Assembly (NCBI RefSeq): GCF_014384995.1
Contig: NZ_JACRSY010000004.1
Coordinates: forward strand, 1-64,000
Source of the DNA: Zhenhengia yiwuensis
GTDB lineage: Bacteria; Bacillota; Clostridia; Lachnospirales; Cellulosilyticaceae
Length of the DNA stretch: 64,000 nucleotides
Reading direction: 5' to 3'
In this document: piece by piece, positions 16,858-25,729 of the stretch
How the letters are laid out: each line of letters begins with the position of its first letter
How positions within the stretch are numbered: position 1 is the first letter of the stretch
The notes under the pieces: generated by a model
Told to the model about the DNA's origin: nothing
Seen by the model: the letters and a program-made list of their open reading frames with translations, nothing else
Databases searched by the model: none
Position numbers and translations under genes: made by a program

Positions 16858-18534
16858 ATGTTAAAAAAGATATTCTTGACACTACTTATAGGTGTTTTAC
16901 TCGTGGGCATAGCTATAGGTACAGTTCTTTTTATGCCAGGTAAAGATACCGTTGACCCGCTTACATATTTCAGTGAGTTTAAGAAGGGTCAAATCAATGT
17001 AGTTTACGAAGATACAAGAGTAGATATGGAAAAGCCAATTATAGAAGAGGCAAATCAAATTTATGTTTCTTCAGAATTTGCAAAGCAGTATATAGATGAT
17101 AAGATTTTCTATGATGAAGCAGAAGAAATTTTGACCATTACTAATTTAGAAGAGATAAAGCGTATCTTGCCAGGAGAGAAAGTAATAGATGTAAATGGTG
17201 AGAAAATAGAGTTAGCTGATCCTGTTATTGTAAAAGAGAATAAAGTTTATATTCCTGAAAGTTACCTAGAAGCAGAGTATCCTGTAGAAATTGAAAAGGG
17301 TAAAGATGGTCGTTTAGTTATTGTGTCTAATGCGAGAACACCTAAAAAGTTAGGAGTAGTAAGGAAGAAGGAAGCGAGTGTAAGAACACATCCAGATAAT
17401 AAATCATTAATTACAGATACTACTCAAAAAGGAGAGAGTGTAGTTGTATATAAAGAAACTGGAGACCATTTAAGAGTAAGAGATGAAAATGGTATTATAG
17501 GCTATATGGATAGAAGTGATGTAAAACTAGAAGGAGAGACTTCTATTAAGGAAGAGAAGACATACACTTTAGCGCCTATGGCAAAGCCTTTACAGGATAA
17601 GGTAAAACTTGTATGGGATCAGATGACAGTTAAGTCAACTGGGGATTGGTCTACACCTAAATATCGTAATATAAAAGGTGCTAATGTCATTGCACCTACT
17701 TGGTTTGAATTTGAAGATGAAAGTGGTAAATTAATAGACAGAGCATCTAAAGCCTATGTCAATGAAGCACATGCTAGAGGAATGCAAGTATGGGCACTTA
17801 TGAGTCATAACTTTACATCACCTGAGCTTACTAAAACGATTTTAACAAGTACAGCTAAAAGGCAATATGTGATTGACCAGCTATTAGAAGCAGCAGATAT
17901 ATATGGATTTGATGGTATTAATATTGATATAGAAAATGTACAAGCTGACTTTGGAGAAGAATGGGTACAATTTATGAGAGAACTATCTGTACAAGCTAAG
18001 AGACAAAATCTTAGTGTTACAGTAGACGTTTATATGCCATCTGCTTGGTCAGGACATTATTCAAGAGAACGAGTGGCAGAAGTCGTAGACTACTTCATTG
18101 TAATGGCCTATGATCAACATTGGGGCGGTTCTGAAATAGCAGGACCTGTAGCAGGGCTTACTTGGGTAGAAGAAGGGATTCAGATTAATCTTGAAGAAGT
18201 ACCTAAAGAAAAGCTTGTGCTAGGTATGCCAACTTATACACGTATATGGAAAGAAACAAAGGATGGTATGAGTTCATCTGCTTATGGTATGGCAGCAGCT
18301 AAAAGCATAGTAAGTAAGTGGAATAGTGAAGCACTATATGATGACCAACATGGTCAAAACTACATGCAGATGATAGATGGCGATACTTTATATCAAGTAT
18401 GGATAGAAGATGCTACAACAATTGAAAAGCGTGTGGGGCTTGTTAATAAATATGATTTAGCAGGTTATGCACTTTGGAAATTAGGTCTTGAAACACCAGA
18501 TGTATGGGATAGTTTAAAACAGATGCAAGAATAA
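16858..18534 (+). CDS. Membrane-anchored GH18 protein with SH3 domain (spore/cell-wall associated)
   Basis: 558 residues. An N-terminal signal anchor (about 5-27) is followed by a copper-amine-oxidase-like N-terminal domain region (about 35-165), an SH3-type domain (about 168-225, GVVRKKEASVRTHPDNK to GYMDRSDVKLE) and a glycoside hydrolase 18 barrel (about 240-558). The catalytic motif is DGINIDIE with the acid Glu near 359. Later motifs are VMAYDQHWGGSEIAGPVAG and YALWKLGLE. Proteins of this layout resemble SleL/YaaH-type cortical-fragment hydrolases or peptidoglycan N-acetylglucosaminidases. No LysM repeats are present. ATG follows AAAGGAGG. Confidence 0.85.
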   Translation: MLKKIFLTLLIGVLLVGIAIGTVLFMPGKDTVDPLTYFSEFKKGQINVVYEDTRVDMEKPIIEEANQIYVSSEFAKQYIDDKIFYDEAEEILTITNLEEIKRILPGEKVIDVNGEKIELADPVIVKENKVYIPESYLEAEYPVEIEKGKDGRLVIVSNARTPKKLGVVRKKEASVRTHPDNKSLITDTTQKGESVVVYKETGDHLRVRDENGIIGYMDRSDVKLEGETSIKEEKTYTLAPMAKPLQDKVKLVWDQMTVKSTGDWSTPKYRNIKGANVIAPTWFEFEDESGKLIDRASKAYVNEAHARGMQVWALMSHNFTSPELTKTILTSTAKRQYVIDQLLEAADIYGFDGINIDIENVQADFGEEWVQFMRELSVQAKRQNLSVTVDVYMPSAWSGHYSRERVAEVVDYFIVMAYDQHWGGSEIAGPVAGLTWVEEGIQINLEEVPKEKLVLGMPTYTRIWKETKDGMSSSAYGMAAAKSIVSKWNSEALYDDQHGQNYMQMIDGDTLYQVWIEDATTIEKRVGLVNKYDLAGYALWKLGLETPDVWDSLKQMQE

Positions 18535-18563
18535 AAGTGTCATATTAATGGAGGGGAACTTAG

Positions 18564-19556
18564 ATGATTAATGCTAATCGATATGATAAAATGGTTTATC
18601 GTAGATGCGGACATAGTGGGATTTTACTTCCTGCACTATCACTTGGATTATGGCATAACTTTGGAAAAGTAGATAACTATGAAAATAGTAAAGAAATGAT
18701 TCTAACAGCTTTTAATTTAGGAATAACACACTTTGATCTAGCCAATAATTATGGACCTCCTTATGGTTCTGCAGAGGAGACTTTTGGAAGGGTATTAAAA
18801 GAAGATTTAAAAGGTTATAGAGATGAACTTCTTATTTCTACTAAAGCGGGTTGGGACATGTGGCCGGGACCTTATGGGAATTTTGGTTCACGTAAGTACC
18901 TTATAGCAAGCTTAGATCAAAGCTTAAAACGTATGGGATTAGATTATGTAGATATTTTCTATTCACATAGAAGAGATCCAGAGACACCACTAGAGGAAAC
19001 CATGGGGGCACTAGCATCTACAGTTCATCAGGGTAAAGCTCTTTATGTAGGGATTTCTAGCTATAATGCATTAGATACTAAAAAAGCCGCTACAATACTG
19101 AAGAATATGGGAGTGCCTTGTCTCATTCATCAGCCCTCTTACTCTATGATGAATAGGTGGATTGAAGAGGGGCTTACGGATGTATTAAGACAAGAAGGAA
19201 TAGGTTCCATTGCCTTTTGTCCACTAGATCAAGGTTTACTGACAAGTAAGTACCTTGATGGCACTATTCCAGAAGGTTCAAGAGCAAGTAAAGAGTACAG
19301 TTACTTAAGTGCAGAAAGTATTACATCAGAACTTCTAGATAAGATAAGAAAATTAAATGAAGTGGCTAAAAGAAGAGGACAAACTCTTGCACAAATGGCA
19401 TTAGCATGGACGCTTCGTGAGGGCGGAGTAACTTCAGCATTAATAGGGGCAAGTCATAAAGCGCAAATAGAGGAGAATGTAAAAGCTTTAGATAACCTAG
19501 AATTTTCTAGAGAAGAGCTTATAATGATTGATCATATTGTAAAAGGATTATCATAA
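18564..19556 (+). CDS. gpr: Aldo/keto reductase, YghZ/Gpr type (L-glyceraldehyde 3-phosphate reductase)
   Basis: 330 residues with strong resemblance to E. coli YghZ throughout. Landmarks are MVYRRCGHSGILLPALSLGLWHNFG, THFDLANNYGPPYGSAEE with the catalytic Tyr, ISTKAGWDMWPGPYGNFGSRKYL, DIFYSHRRDPETP with the catalytic His region, and the NADPH-binding VTSALIGASHKAQIEENV. In E. coli this family reduces L-glyceraldehyde 3-phosphate and methylglyoxal. ATG follows GGAGGGGA. Starts 29 bp after the GH18 gene, so probably co-transcribed, though no functional link is obvious. Confidence 0.9.
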   Translation: MINANRYDKMVYRRCGHSGILLPALSLGLWHNFGKVDNYENSKEMILTAFNLGITHFDLANNYGPPYGSAEETFGRVLKEDLKGYRDELLISTKAGWDMWPGPYGNFGSRKYLIASLDQSLKRMGLDYVDIFYSHRRDPETPLEETMGALASTVHQGKALYVGISSYNALDTKKAATILKNMGVPCLIHQPSYSMMNRWIEEGLTDVLRQEGIGSIAFCPLDQGLLTSKYLDGTIPEGSRASKEYSYLSAESITSELLDKIRKLNEVAKRRGQTLAQMALAWTLREGGVTSALIGASHKAQIEENVKALDNLEFSREELIMIDHIVKGLS

Positions 19557-19585
19557 AAAGAGGAGGCCTAGCCTCCTCTTTTTAT
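19555..19585 (+). terminator. Intrinsic terminator after the aldo/keto reductase gene
   Basis: 11-bp stem AAAGAGGAGGC/GCCTCCTCTTT, CTA loop, T run. Confidence 0.9.
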
Positions 19586-19662
19586 GGTATTTTTTTTCTT
19601 CTTGTCTAATACAATTAAAAGAGAAATAAAGAGTACAAGTATAGGGAAGAAGGGGAATAAAT

Positions 19663-20373
19663 ATGGAGCGTTTAATTAAAAGAAACCAATTAAACATGCT
19701 TGTCCTAGGGTTAGTATGTATGATTTCATTTTGTGCATACTTAAAGTTTGCAAATGGTGCATTAGAAACATTTGGACTTTCAACAGCTTCTAAAGTTATT
19801 GTCATAGATGCAGGACATGGTGGATTTGATCCAGGTAAGGCAGGTCCAAACGGAACGAAAGAGGATGAAATTAATCTGCAAATTGCATTTAAGCTTAAAG
19901 ATTATTTAGAACAATCTGGAGCAACAGTCATTATGACTAGAACTGATGATGAGAAACTTCAAGGAGAAAACGGGAATACACATAAAAGAAGAGATATGAA
20001 TTATAGAAAGCAGGTTATTCAGTCAAGTGATGCAGATATTTTAGTGAGTATACATCAAAATGCTTTTTCACAGCCTAAAGTAAAGGGAGCGCAGGTCTTT
20101 TATTATCAAGATTCTGAGCAAGCAAAATTGCTAGCAGGATGTATACAAAATAGTATTAAAGCTTATGCTGACTCTGAAAATACGAGGAAGATAAAAAGTA
20201 GCAAAGACTATTACATATTAAAAATCAGCCAAATGCCAGGTGTCATAGTAGAGTGTGGTTTTTTAACGAATCCAGAAGAGGAAGCAAAACTGGCTAGTGA
20301 CAAATATCAAGATCAAATAGCATGGGCCATTTATGTAGGAATTATAGATTACTTTGGGCAATTAGAGAAATGA
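19663..20373 (+). CDS. cwlD: N-acetylmuramoyl-L-alanine amidase CwlD (spore cortex)
   Basis: 236 residues, the CwlD length. An N-terminal hydrophobic segment (about 11-32) acts as signal or anchor. The zinc amidase_3 domain has VIDAGHGGFDPG (His52), a zinc-ligand Glu69, SIHQNA (His131) and the catalytic VECGFLTNPEEE (Glu197). CwlD, with PdaA, makes muramic-delta-lactam in the spore cortex, the mark recognised by germination hydrolases. ATG follows GGAAGAAGGGG. It stands alone between two terminators. I see no convincing sigma-E or sigma-G site in the 77-bp upstream gap. Confidence 0.92.
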   Translation: MERLIKRNQLNMLVLGLVCMISFCAYLKFANGALETFGLSTASKVIVIDAGHGGFDPGKAGPNGTKEDEINLQIAFKLKDYLEQSGATVIMTRTDDEKLQGENGNTHKRRDMNYRKQVIQSSDADILVSIHQNAFSQPKVKGAQVFYYQDSEQAKLLAGCIQNSIKAYADSENTRKIKSSKDYYILKISQMPGVIVECGFLTNPEEEAKLASDKYQDQIAWAIYVGIIDYFGQLEK

Positions 20374-20374
20374 A

Positions 20375-20420
20375 AAGGAGGTAATGTTTCAACTTAAGAA
20401 GCATTACCTCCTTCTATTAA
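20375..20420 (+). terminator. Hairpin terminator between convergent cwlD and the MocR gene
   Basis: 12-bp stem AAGGAGGTAATG/CATTACCTCCTT with a 15-nt loop. The following sequence is pyrimidine-rich on both strands but the T runs are short, so efficiency is uncertain. Confidence 0.65.
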
Positions 20421-21763
20421 TTCATTTCAAGTGTAGAGAGCTCTTTAAGACAGTCTATCATAAGGGGGAGTGTATGGTCATCTAAGTGAGCTAAAGAAAG
20501 ACGGAAGTATGTACATTTAGATTTTAAGGTAAACACTTCTCCAGGAGAGATAATAATATGATGTCTAAGAAAGCAATCATAGAAAGCTTCAGAAGAAATC
20601 TTAGTAGGCTTTATCCAAAAGAAAAGGCTACCTTTATGAGAATAAATTTCTAAAAGATGAGAAGCAGCAGAAAGCGCTTCATAAACTTTTAGATAGGCAA
20701 GATAACTCTTTTCAATAATCTCCTGACGTATACTGCCTAGAGCATCAGATTCTAAATAAAAGTGAAGTAAACGCTCATTAAAAGTACATGCTACAGGATC
20801 ATTAATCTTTTTATGTAAGCTATTTGGAAGCGCTATAAAAGTATATTGAAGTGGTGGCAAATAAAGTTTAGAAAAGTGATGCAGATAAATAACCTGACCA
20901 TGAGAATCAAGTGTATAAAGAGGTTTTAGACATTCATGGCTATAGGTGAAATCACTTAATGTACCATCCTCAATAATATAAAAATGGTGTAAATGAGCGA
21001 GTTCTATAAGACGATTTTTGCATTCAGGGCTATAAGAAATGCCTGTAGGATTTTGAACATAAGAAGATACCCATATAAAGCCAATATGCTCTGTTTGAAG
21101 TTGCTTTTCAAGATAAGTTAAATCTAATCCATCGTCAGTAAGCGGTATTTCTATAATTTTAAAACCTAAAGAACGTAGAAATGAGCTATAAGTTAAATCG
21201 TGATAAGCTTCTACACAGATAGTAGAAGAAGGATGTACCTTAAGTAAGTCTAATAGGAATGTGCAAAAATCTTTGGGAAATCTAATTTGAGCAGGTGTGG
21301 TCATAATACCTACAGACTTAAAGAACTGGCAGATGCTTTGTCTAAGAAGATTACGTTCTCTGTACAGAGGGTCAGAAAAAGCTCCCCAGCCTTCAAGTGC
21401 GATAATTTGCTCAGTGAGCTGTGTAATAAGAGAGGTAGGAAAATAGTCTTTATTAAAAGAAAGTGTACTACAGGATATAGTCTGAAGATTAGTTTCAGGC
21501 TCATAATCTTTTTGAGAGGTAAGCGGACTCACATAAGTCCCACTACCTACATGCGCTACAACTAGTCCCTGATTTTCTAGAACCTTATAGGCATTAACAA
21601 CTGTATCGCGATTAATTTTAAGCTTACGAGAAAGTGTACGTATGGTAGGAAGCTTAGTGCGCTCTGGAATTTCGCCTATTTTAATAAGGTGAGCAAGTTC
21701 ACTGGCTAGCTGTATATATAAAGGGGTTGGATCAGATTTAGAAAGATGAATTGTACAAAACAT
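20417..21763 (-). CDS. MocR-type GntR/aminotransferase transcriptional regulator
   Basis: 448 residues. An N-terminal GntR winged helix (about 1-75: PLYIQLASELAHLIKIGEIPERTKLPTIRTLSRKLKINRDTVVNAYKVLENQGLV) is joined to an aminotransferase-like domain (about 110-448). The usual PLP lysine region reads HHFSKLYLPPLQYTFIALP, with a Lys in FSKLY. This architecture is that of PdxR/GabR regulators. The effector is unknown, as no vitamin B6 or amino acid genes adjoin. ATG 21763 follows AAGGAGG; longer in-frame starts lack a site. Confidence 0.88.
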   Translation of the reverse strand: MFCTIHLSKSDPTPLYIQLASELAHLIKIGEIPERTKLPTIRTLSRKLKINRDTVVNAYKVLENQGLVVAHVGSGTYVSPLTSQKDYEPETNLQTISCSTLSFNKDYFPTSLITQLTEQIIALEGWGAFSDPLYRERNLLRQSICQFFKSVGIMTTPAQIRFPKDFCTFLLDLLKVHPSSTICVEAYHDLTYSSFLRSLGFKIIEIPLTDDGLDLTYLEKQLQTEHIGFIWVSSYVQNPTGISYSPECKNRLIELAHLHHFYIIEDGTLSDFTYSHECLKPLYTLDSHGQVIYLHHFSKLYLPPLQYTFIALPNSLHKKINDPVACTFNERLLHFYLESDALGSIRQEIIEKSYLAYLKVYEALSAASHLLEIYSHKGSLFFWIKPTKISSEAFYDCFLRHHIIISPGEVFTLKSKCTYFRLSLAHLDDHTLPLMIDCLKELSTLEMN

Positions 21764-21850
21764 ATAGACCTCCTTAATGCTATCTAGTAGTAGAAAAGAT
21801 AAGCTTTTATAAAGTATATTAGAAAGTCTACAAAAATATAGCAACCTCTT

Positions 21851-22897
21851 TTAAGAAGTTGCTGTTTTACCCCATTTCTTCAACATACGAATATCATCAC
21901 CAAAGAATCTAAAGGCAATATATTCCCCAAATATACGGGAGAGAATACGCTCAGAATAAAGATTCTTCCAGTCTTCGAGAGGAAGGTTTGTTGAAATAAT
22001 GGTAGAAGTATTATTAAGTGCTCTTGTATTAATAACATGGAAGAGATCAGGTGCTGTAAAGCTGTTTGTTGCCTCTGTTCCGAAATCATCTATAATGAGT
22101 AAATCTACTGTGAGTAAAATATCTAAGTTATTTTTTGCATCCTCTTCCATATCTTCACGGTGGAATCTAGACTCTTCAAAAAGCTTAAAGAGCTCTTGGG
22201 CACTTAAGTAGAGTACACTATAACCAAGATTTAATAATTCTCTTGCAATACAATTACATAAGAAGGTTTTACCTAGTCCTGTGGGGCCGTGGAATAAAAG
22301 ATTTGTTTTTTTAAAACCGAACTGTTCTACAAAGTCTATAGATGCACGGTAAACACGTTCAATATTTCTTCTAGGGGAAGTACCATAGGTCTCATCTATA
22401 GCATCAGAGTAGTAATCAAATCTAAAGGATGAAAAGTTTTGATTAGCTGTTAAAGCCTTCATATTAGATTGAGTGCAAGCCATGTTAATTAAAGCTTGTT
22501 CAAAACATTTACAAGGTTTATGGTGAGCATATTCACTTGCAATGCTATCAGGTCTTGAAATATCACTAATGAATCCTGTATCTTTACAAATAGAGCATTC
22601 ATAATGCGTATCTAAGTAATCAACAGGGTAACCATGTTCAACTAAAAGTTGCTTTTTACTACGTAAAAGTTCTTCATTTTTTTTGCGAAAATCTTCTAAT
22701 AGGTTCTGAGGAGAAGTATTAAGTGCACTTTTAACAAGATTAATCCCTAATCGATTTAAGGACCTATCAATTACCTCGATATCTGGAATTTTAGTATAGA
22801 TTTCTCTTTCACGATTGCGTTTTTCTTCAGCTGCACGTGTACGTTTTTGGTCATATTCTTTTATAAGAAGCTTATATTGAATTTCTCTATTGGTCAT
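21851..22897 (-). CDS. Helicase loader ATPase (DnaI/DnaC/IstB-like)
   Basis: 348 residues. The N-terminal region (about 1-110) is helical and holds YECSICKDTGF and KPCKCFEQ, a likely zinc site like that of DnaI. The C-terminal AAA+ domain has Walker A FHGPTGLGKTFLCN (about 198-210), Walker B LLIIDDFGTEATN, and ISTNLPLEDWKNLYSERILSRI with sensor and arginine-finger residues. It should load DnaB (6360-7691) on the origin. The start is ATG 22897, because the GGAGG eight bases upstream lies inside the last codons of dnaD. The two genes are thus translationally linked. Confidence 0.9.
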   Translation of the reverse strand: MTNREIQYKLLIKEYDQKRTRAAEEKRNREREIYTKIPDIEVIDRSLNRLGINLVKSALNTSPQNLLEDFRKKNEELLRSKKQLLVEHGYPVDYLDTHYECSICKDTGFISDISRPDSIASEYAHHKPCKCFEQALINMACTQSNMKALTANQNFSSFRFDYYSDAIDETYGTSPRRNIERVYRASIDFVEQFGFKKTNLLFHGPTGLGKTFLCNCIARELLNLGYSVLYLSAQELFKLFEESRFHREDMEEDAKNNLDILLTVDLLIIDDFGTEATNSFTAPDLFHVINTRALNNTSTIISTNLPLEDWKNLYSERILSRIFGEYIAFRFFGDDIRMLKKWGKTATS

Positions 22898-22898
22898 A

Positions 22899-23966
22899 CT
22901 AGTTTCCTCCATACATCTTCTCTATATATTCACGTTCACGTTTTTCAAGTTCTGCTAAATCCCAATTATGAGAATAAGTCGTCGTGAAATGTGGATTTTT
23001 ACTTTTAGCTTTGGGAGCCACAGGCCCTGCTTGCTGCTCTTTTTCTTTAGTGTGATTTTTATCTAAACGTTCGATATCTTCAACGGTTTTAATTCCTTTG
23101 TCGTGCCACTTGTCTAAAATGGAACCTAAGTAGTTAAGGCTTGGAGATGAAGAATAAGTTACAGTGCGATTACATGCTTCGAGTATAACCGATAAATCAA
23201 AGGCATAATCAGTAAGCCATTTATCAAGCAGTTTACGTTGGTGTTTTGTAATCGTTTCTCCGGTCATTCCCAGTGCTTTTAAAATAGTACGATATTTTTT
23301 AGTAACAGCCGCTTGGGCTTTCGCACTTTCTACAGTGGTAATACCTTGATCCACCCATCCTAATGCAACCTTCTCTATGTAGCGTATATGGGTGTGATTA
23401 TTAGAAGTGCAGTATTCTACTAAGTATTCAATTAAATCAAGAGGGAGATTGAGCCAGTCGTAAAGACCATACAGTACTTGCTGATCTGTAGCAGAAAGTA
23501 ATCTACCTAAGTATTTTTCACAGATTGTGAATAAGTTAGAAATGGAAGCATGTTCTTGACAGTAGAGGCTTAACTCATCAGCAGAATAATGAGGTCTAGT
23601 CTGTTGAATGAAAGTTCTAGGTGCAGCAGTAGCAGCTATAGGGATTTCGGGAGATTTAGTTTCCATTTCAGGCTTTGTTTCAGAAAAACTTAACTCAAAT
23701 TCATCTTCTGTTAAAAGTTTAAATGTAAGGACACCTGTCGTATTCCAGTATTCTAAAGCAGTAATAAGCTCTGAGTGGAGCATGTCTAGGTCTTTTGCAA
23801 TATCTTCAAGCTGAATACCTTCTTGGGCTGGATTTTGATAGATTGCTAACATATAAAGATAAACTTTAACGTAGCCGCCTAATGCTTGTGGCATATAATC
23901 CATAGCGAACCAGTAAGGAACAGAAAAAGATGTGGGAGTATTTGAGATGAACTTTACATATGCCAA
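22899..23966 (-). CDS. dnaD: DnaD-domain replication protein
   Basis: 355 residues. The N-terminal winged-helix-like domain (about 1-100; VPYWFAMDYMPQALGGYVKVYLYMLAIYQ and IQLEDIAKDLDMLHSELITALEYWNTTGVLTF) is followed by two DnaD/DnaB2 C-terminal domain copies (about 165-235, IEYLVEYCTSNNHTHIRYIEKVALGWVDQGI; and about 250-320, LNYLGSILDKWHDKGI). It remodels DNA and recruits the helicase loader. The start is TTG 23966, eight bases after AAAGGAGG; upstream in-frame sequence is not protein-like. It forms an operon with the loader gene. Confidence 0.88.
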   Translation of the reverse strand: MAYVKFISNTPTSFSVPYWFAMDYMPQALGGYVKVYLYMLAIYQNPAQEGIQLEDIAKDLDMLHSELITALEYWNTTGVLTFKLLTEDEFELSFSETKPEMETKSPEIPIAATAAPRTFIQQTRPHYSADELSLYCQEHASISNLFTICEKYLGRLLSATDQQVLYGLYDWLNLPLDLIEYLVEYCTSNNHTHIRYIEKVALGWVDQGITTVESAKAQAAVTKKYRTILKALGMTGETITKHQRKLLDKWLTDYAFDLSVILEACNRTVTYSSSPSLNYLGSILDKWHDKGIKTVEDIERLDKNHTKEKEQQAGPVAPKAKSKNPHFTTTYSHNWDLAELEKREREYIEKMYGGN

Positions 23967-24005
23967 AGCGTACGCCTCCTTTAAACGAAATATTATTGTG
24001 TTAGT

Positions 24006-24011
24006 ATTATA
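24006..24011 (-). promoter_or_regulatory. Extended -10 element of the dnaD operon
   Basis: On the minus strand TGCTATAAT, an extended -10 with the TG dinucleotide, lies about 40 bp ahead of the dnaD start. The -35 region is only T-rich (no good hexamer), as is common with extended -10 promoters. Confidence 0.5.
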
Positions 24012-24035
24012 GCACAAAAAATAAAAAATAGTATG

Positions 24036-24072
24036 GGGCAAAAAATAAAATCCCCTTAATTCCAAGGGGATT
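24036..24072 (-). terminator. Intrinsic terminator of murC
   Basis: 9-bp stem AATCCCCTT/AAGGGGATT with a 6-nt loop. On the minus strand it is followed by a T-rich tract (TTTTATTTTTTG), so it ends murC transcription before the dnaD promoter. Confidence 0.82.
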
Positions 24073-24131
24073 ATGAGGATAAGCTGTTAATAAGTAAATA
24101 AATATATTCACATGACTTATGAACAGGTACC

Positions 24132-24149
24132 TGTGGATAATGTGGATAA
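24132..24149 (+). promoter_or_regulatory. Two directly adjacent DnaA boxes
   Basis: Two exact copies of TGTGGATAA, the reverse complement of the consensus DnaA box TTATCCACA, at 24132-24140 and 24141-24149, with no spacer. They lie just past the murC stop codon and about 120 bp upstream of the dnaD -10 element. They could let DnaA regulate the dnaD-loader operon or titrate DnaA. The sequence match is exact; the role is inferred. Confidence 0.7.
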
Positions 24150-24150
24150 C

Positions 24151-25533
24151 TTAGTTTCCTAGTAAAATATCAGCGATTTGATTTACGTTACCAGCACCCA
24201 TAGTTATAATCAAATCGCCTGGTACACAATGTTCCAACAAATAATCTGCAATTTCGCCAAAATCTGATATATACACAGCTGTCTGTTCTGTTTTGTGGAT
24301 TTTATTGATAATATCTTGTGCATGGATATCCCCAGGATTTTTTTCCCTTGCTGCGTAAATATCTGTTACAATAAGACAATCTACTGAAGAAAGCACTTTA
24401 GCAAAGTCATCTAAGAAAGCTTTTGTACGTGTATAAGTATGTGGTTGGAAGACAACAAAAAGGCGATTATGAGGATAATCTTCAGCTACTTTTAAAGTGG
24501 CTGCGATTTCAGTAGGATGATGTGCGTAGTCATCAACAATTGTAACACCATGAATGTTACCTTTAATTTCGAAACGTTGGTCAGGGCCTGTAAAGAGCGT
24601 AAGGCCTAAATTAACTTGATTAATATCTATTTTAAGAAAGTGGCAGACAGCACATACAGATAAACAGTTAAGGACGTTATGCATACCAGGAACATGTAGA
24701 TTAATGTGACCTTTATGCTGGCCTTTATAATAAACATCGAAAGAAGCACATGCTTTCTCGTTAAGATGAATATTTTTGGCATACCAGTCAAAGCCTTCAT
24801 CAAGACCAAATGTTTCTACCTTACAAATCATGTCATTAGTAAGTTCTTTTATATGATCAATATGACCATTGATAGCTAAGAAACCATCCCAAGGAATAAG
24901 CTTGCCGAAATTTGTAAAAGAGCCACGAATTTGATGAATATCTTTAAAGTAATCCATATGATCTTCTTCGATATTTAAAATGACACCAATCTTAGGAAAG
25001 AAGTTTAGAAAACTGTCACAGTACTCACAAGCCTCAGTAACAAAGTATTCGCTACCACCTAATCGGATATTACCTTGAATAGATTTAAGCATACCTCCTA
25101 CAGTAATAGTAGGATTAAGACCAGCATCCATAAGAATTTCAGAAAGCATAGAGGTTGTTGTTGTTTTGCCATGTGTTCCAGAAACGCAAATTGGATAGTC
25201 ATAAGTTTTCATAAGTGCACCTAAAAATTCTGCACGTACTAGTGTAGGAATCTTGTGAGCTCTAGCAGCAATTAGCTCTGGGTTATCATCATGGACAGCT
25301 GCTGTATAAACAACTAAATCAATACCATTTGTAATATTTGAACTACTATGAGTAGGAAAAACTTCAATACCTAGGGACTCAAGGTGCTTGACTGTAGCAG
25401 AAGTTTTCATATCAGAACCTGTTACCGTATGGCCACGGTCATGCATGATTTCAGCAAGTCCGCTCATACTAATACCACCAATTCCAATAAAATGAATATG
25501 ATGTTTGCTTGTAATTGCACTAAAATCTATCAT
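24151..25533 (-). CDS. murC: UDP-N-acetylmuramate--L-alanine ligase
   Basis: 460 residues, the normal length. The N-terminal UDP-binding Rossmann domain has IHFIGIGGISMSGLAEIM. The central ATPase domain has GTHGKTTTTSML (about 119-130), EACEYCDSF and LNIEEDHMDYF. The C-terminal domain has TGPDQRFEIKG and VDDYAHHPTEIAATL. It adds the first amino acid to the peptidoglycan peptide in the cytoplasm. ATG follows GGAAGGA. It is separated from the dnaD operon by its own terminator. Confidence 0.97.
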   Translation of the reverse strand: MIDFSAITSKHHIHFIGIGGISMSGLAEIMHDRGHTVTGSDMKTSATVKHLESLGIEVFPTHSSSNITNGIDLVVYTAAVHDDNPELIAARAHKIPTLVRAEFLGALMKTYDYPICVSGTHGKTTTTSMLSEILMDAGLNPTITVGGMLKSIQGNIRLGGSEYFVTEACEYCDSFLNFFPKIGVILNIEEDHMDYFKDIHQIRGSFTNFGKLIPWDGFLAINGHIDHIKELTNDMICKVETFGLDEGFDWYAKNIHLNEKACASFDVYYKGQHKGHINLHVPGMHNVLNCLSVCAVCHFLKIDINQVNLGLTLFTGPDQRFEIKGNIHGVTIVDDYAHHPTEIAATLKVAEDYPHNRLFVVFQPHTYTRTKAFLDDFAKVLSSVDCLIVTDIYAAREKNPGDIHAQDIINKIHKTEQTAVYISDFGEIADYLLEHCVPGDLIITMGAGNVNQIADILLGN

Positions 25534-25667
25534 ATAATTATCCTTCCAATCTTTATAAAATATTTCTATACAGTATTATACTATAAGGAGTGAATAACGT
25601 GTACTTAAATTATTAGGTAAAACTACAAGATAATAGCAAAATATTCGAATGTTTTATAATCTATACA

Positions 25668-25695
25668 TTGAAAGATTCGGGTTATGATGTATAAT
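25668..25695 (+). promoter_or_regulatory. Sigma-A promoter of purR with possible PurBox half-sites
   Basis: TTGAAA (25668-25673), 16-bp spacer, TATAAT (25690-25695). CGAA-containing elements lie upstream (ATATTCGAATGTT, about 25641-25653) and, in opposite orientation, within the spacer (GATTCGGGTTA). They loosely recall the paired PurBoxes of Bacillus, but the match is partial. Confidence 0.55.
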
Positions 25696-25729
25696 AAAGC
25701 TAATGATAACAATAAAGGAGCTATGGGCA

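Noticed and set aside
25555..25610. Promoter of murC on the minus strand around TATAAT near 25575.
   Set aside because: No acceptable -35 at the right distance, so not listed as a feature.
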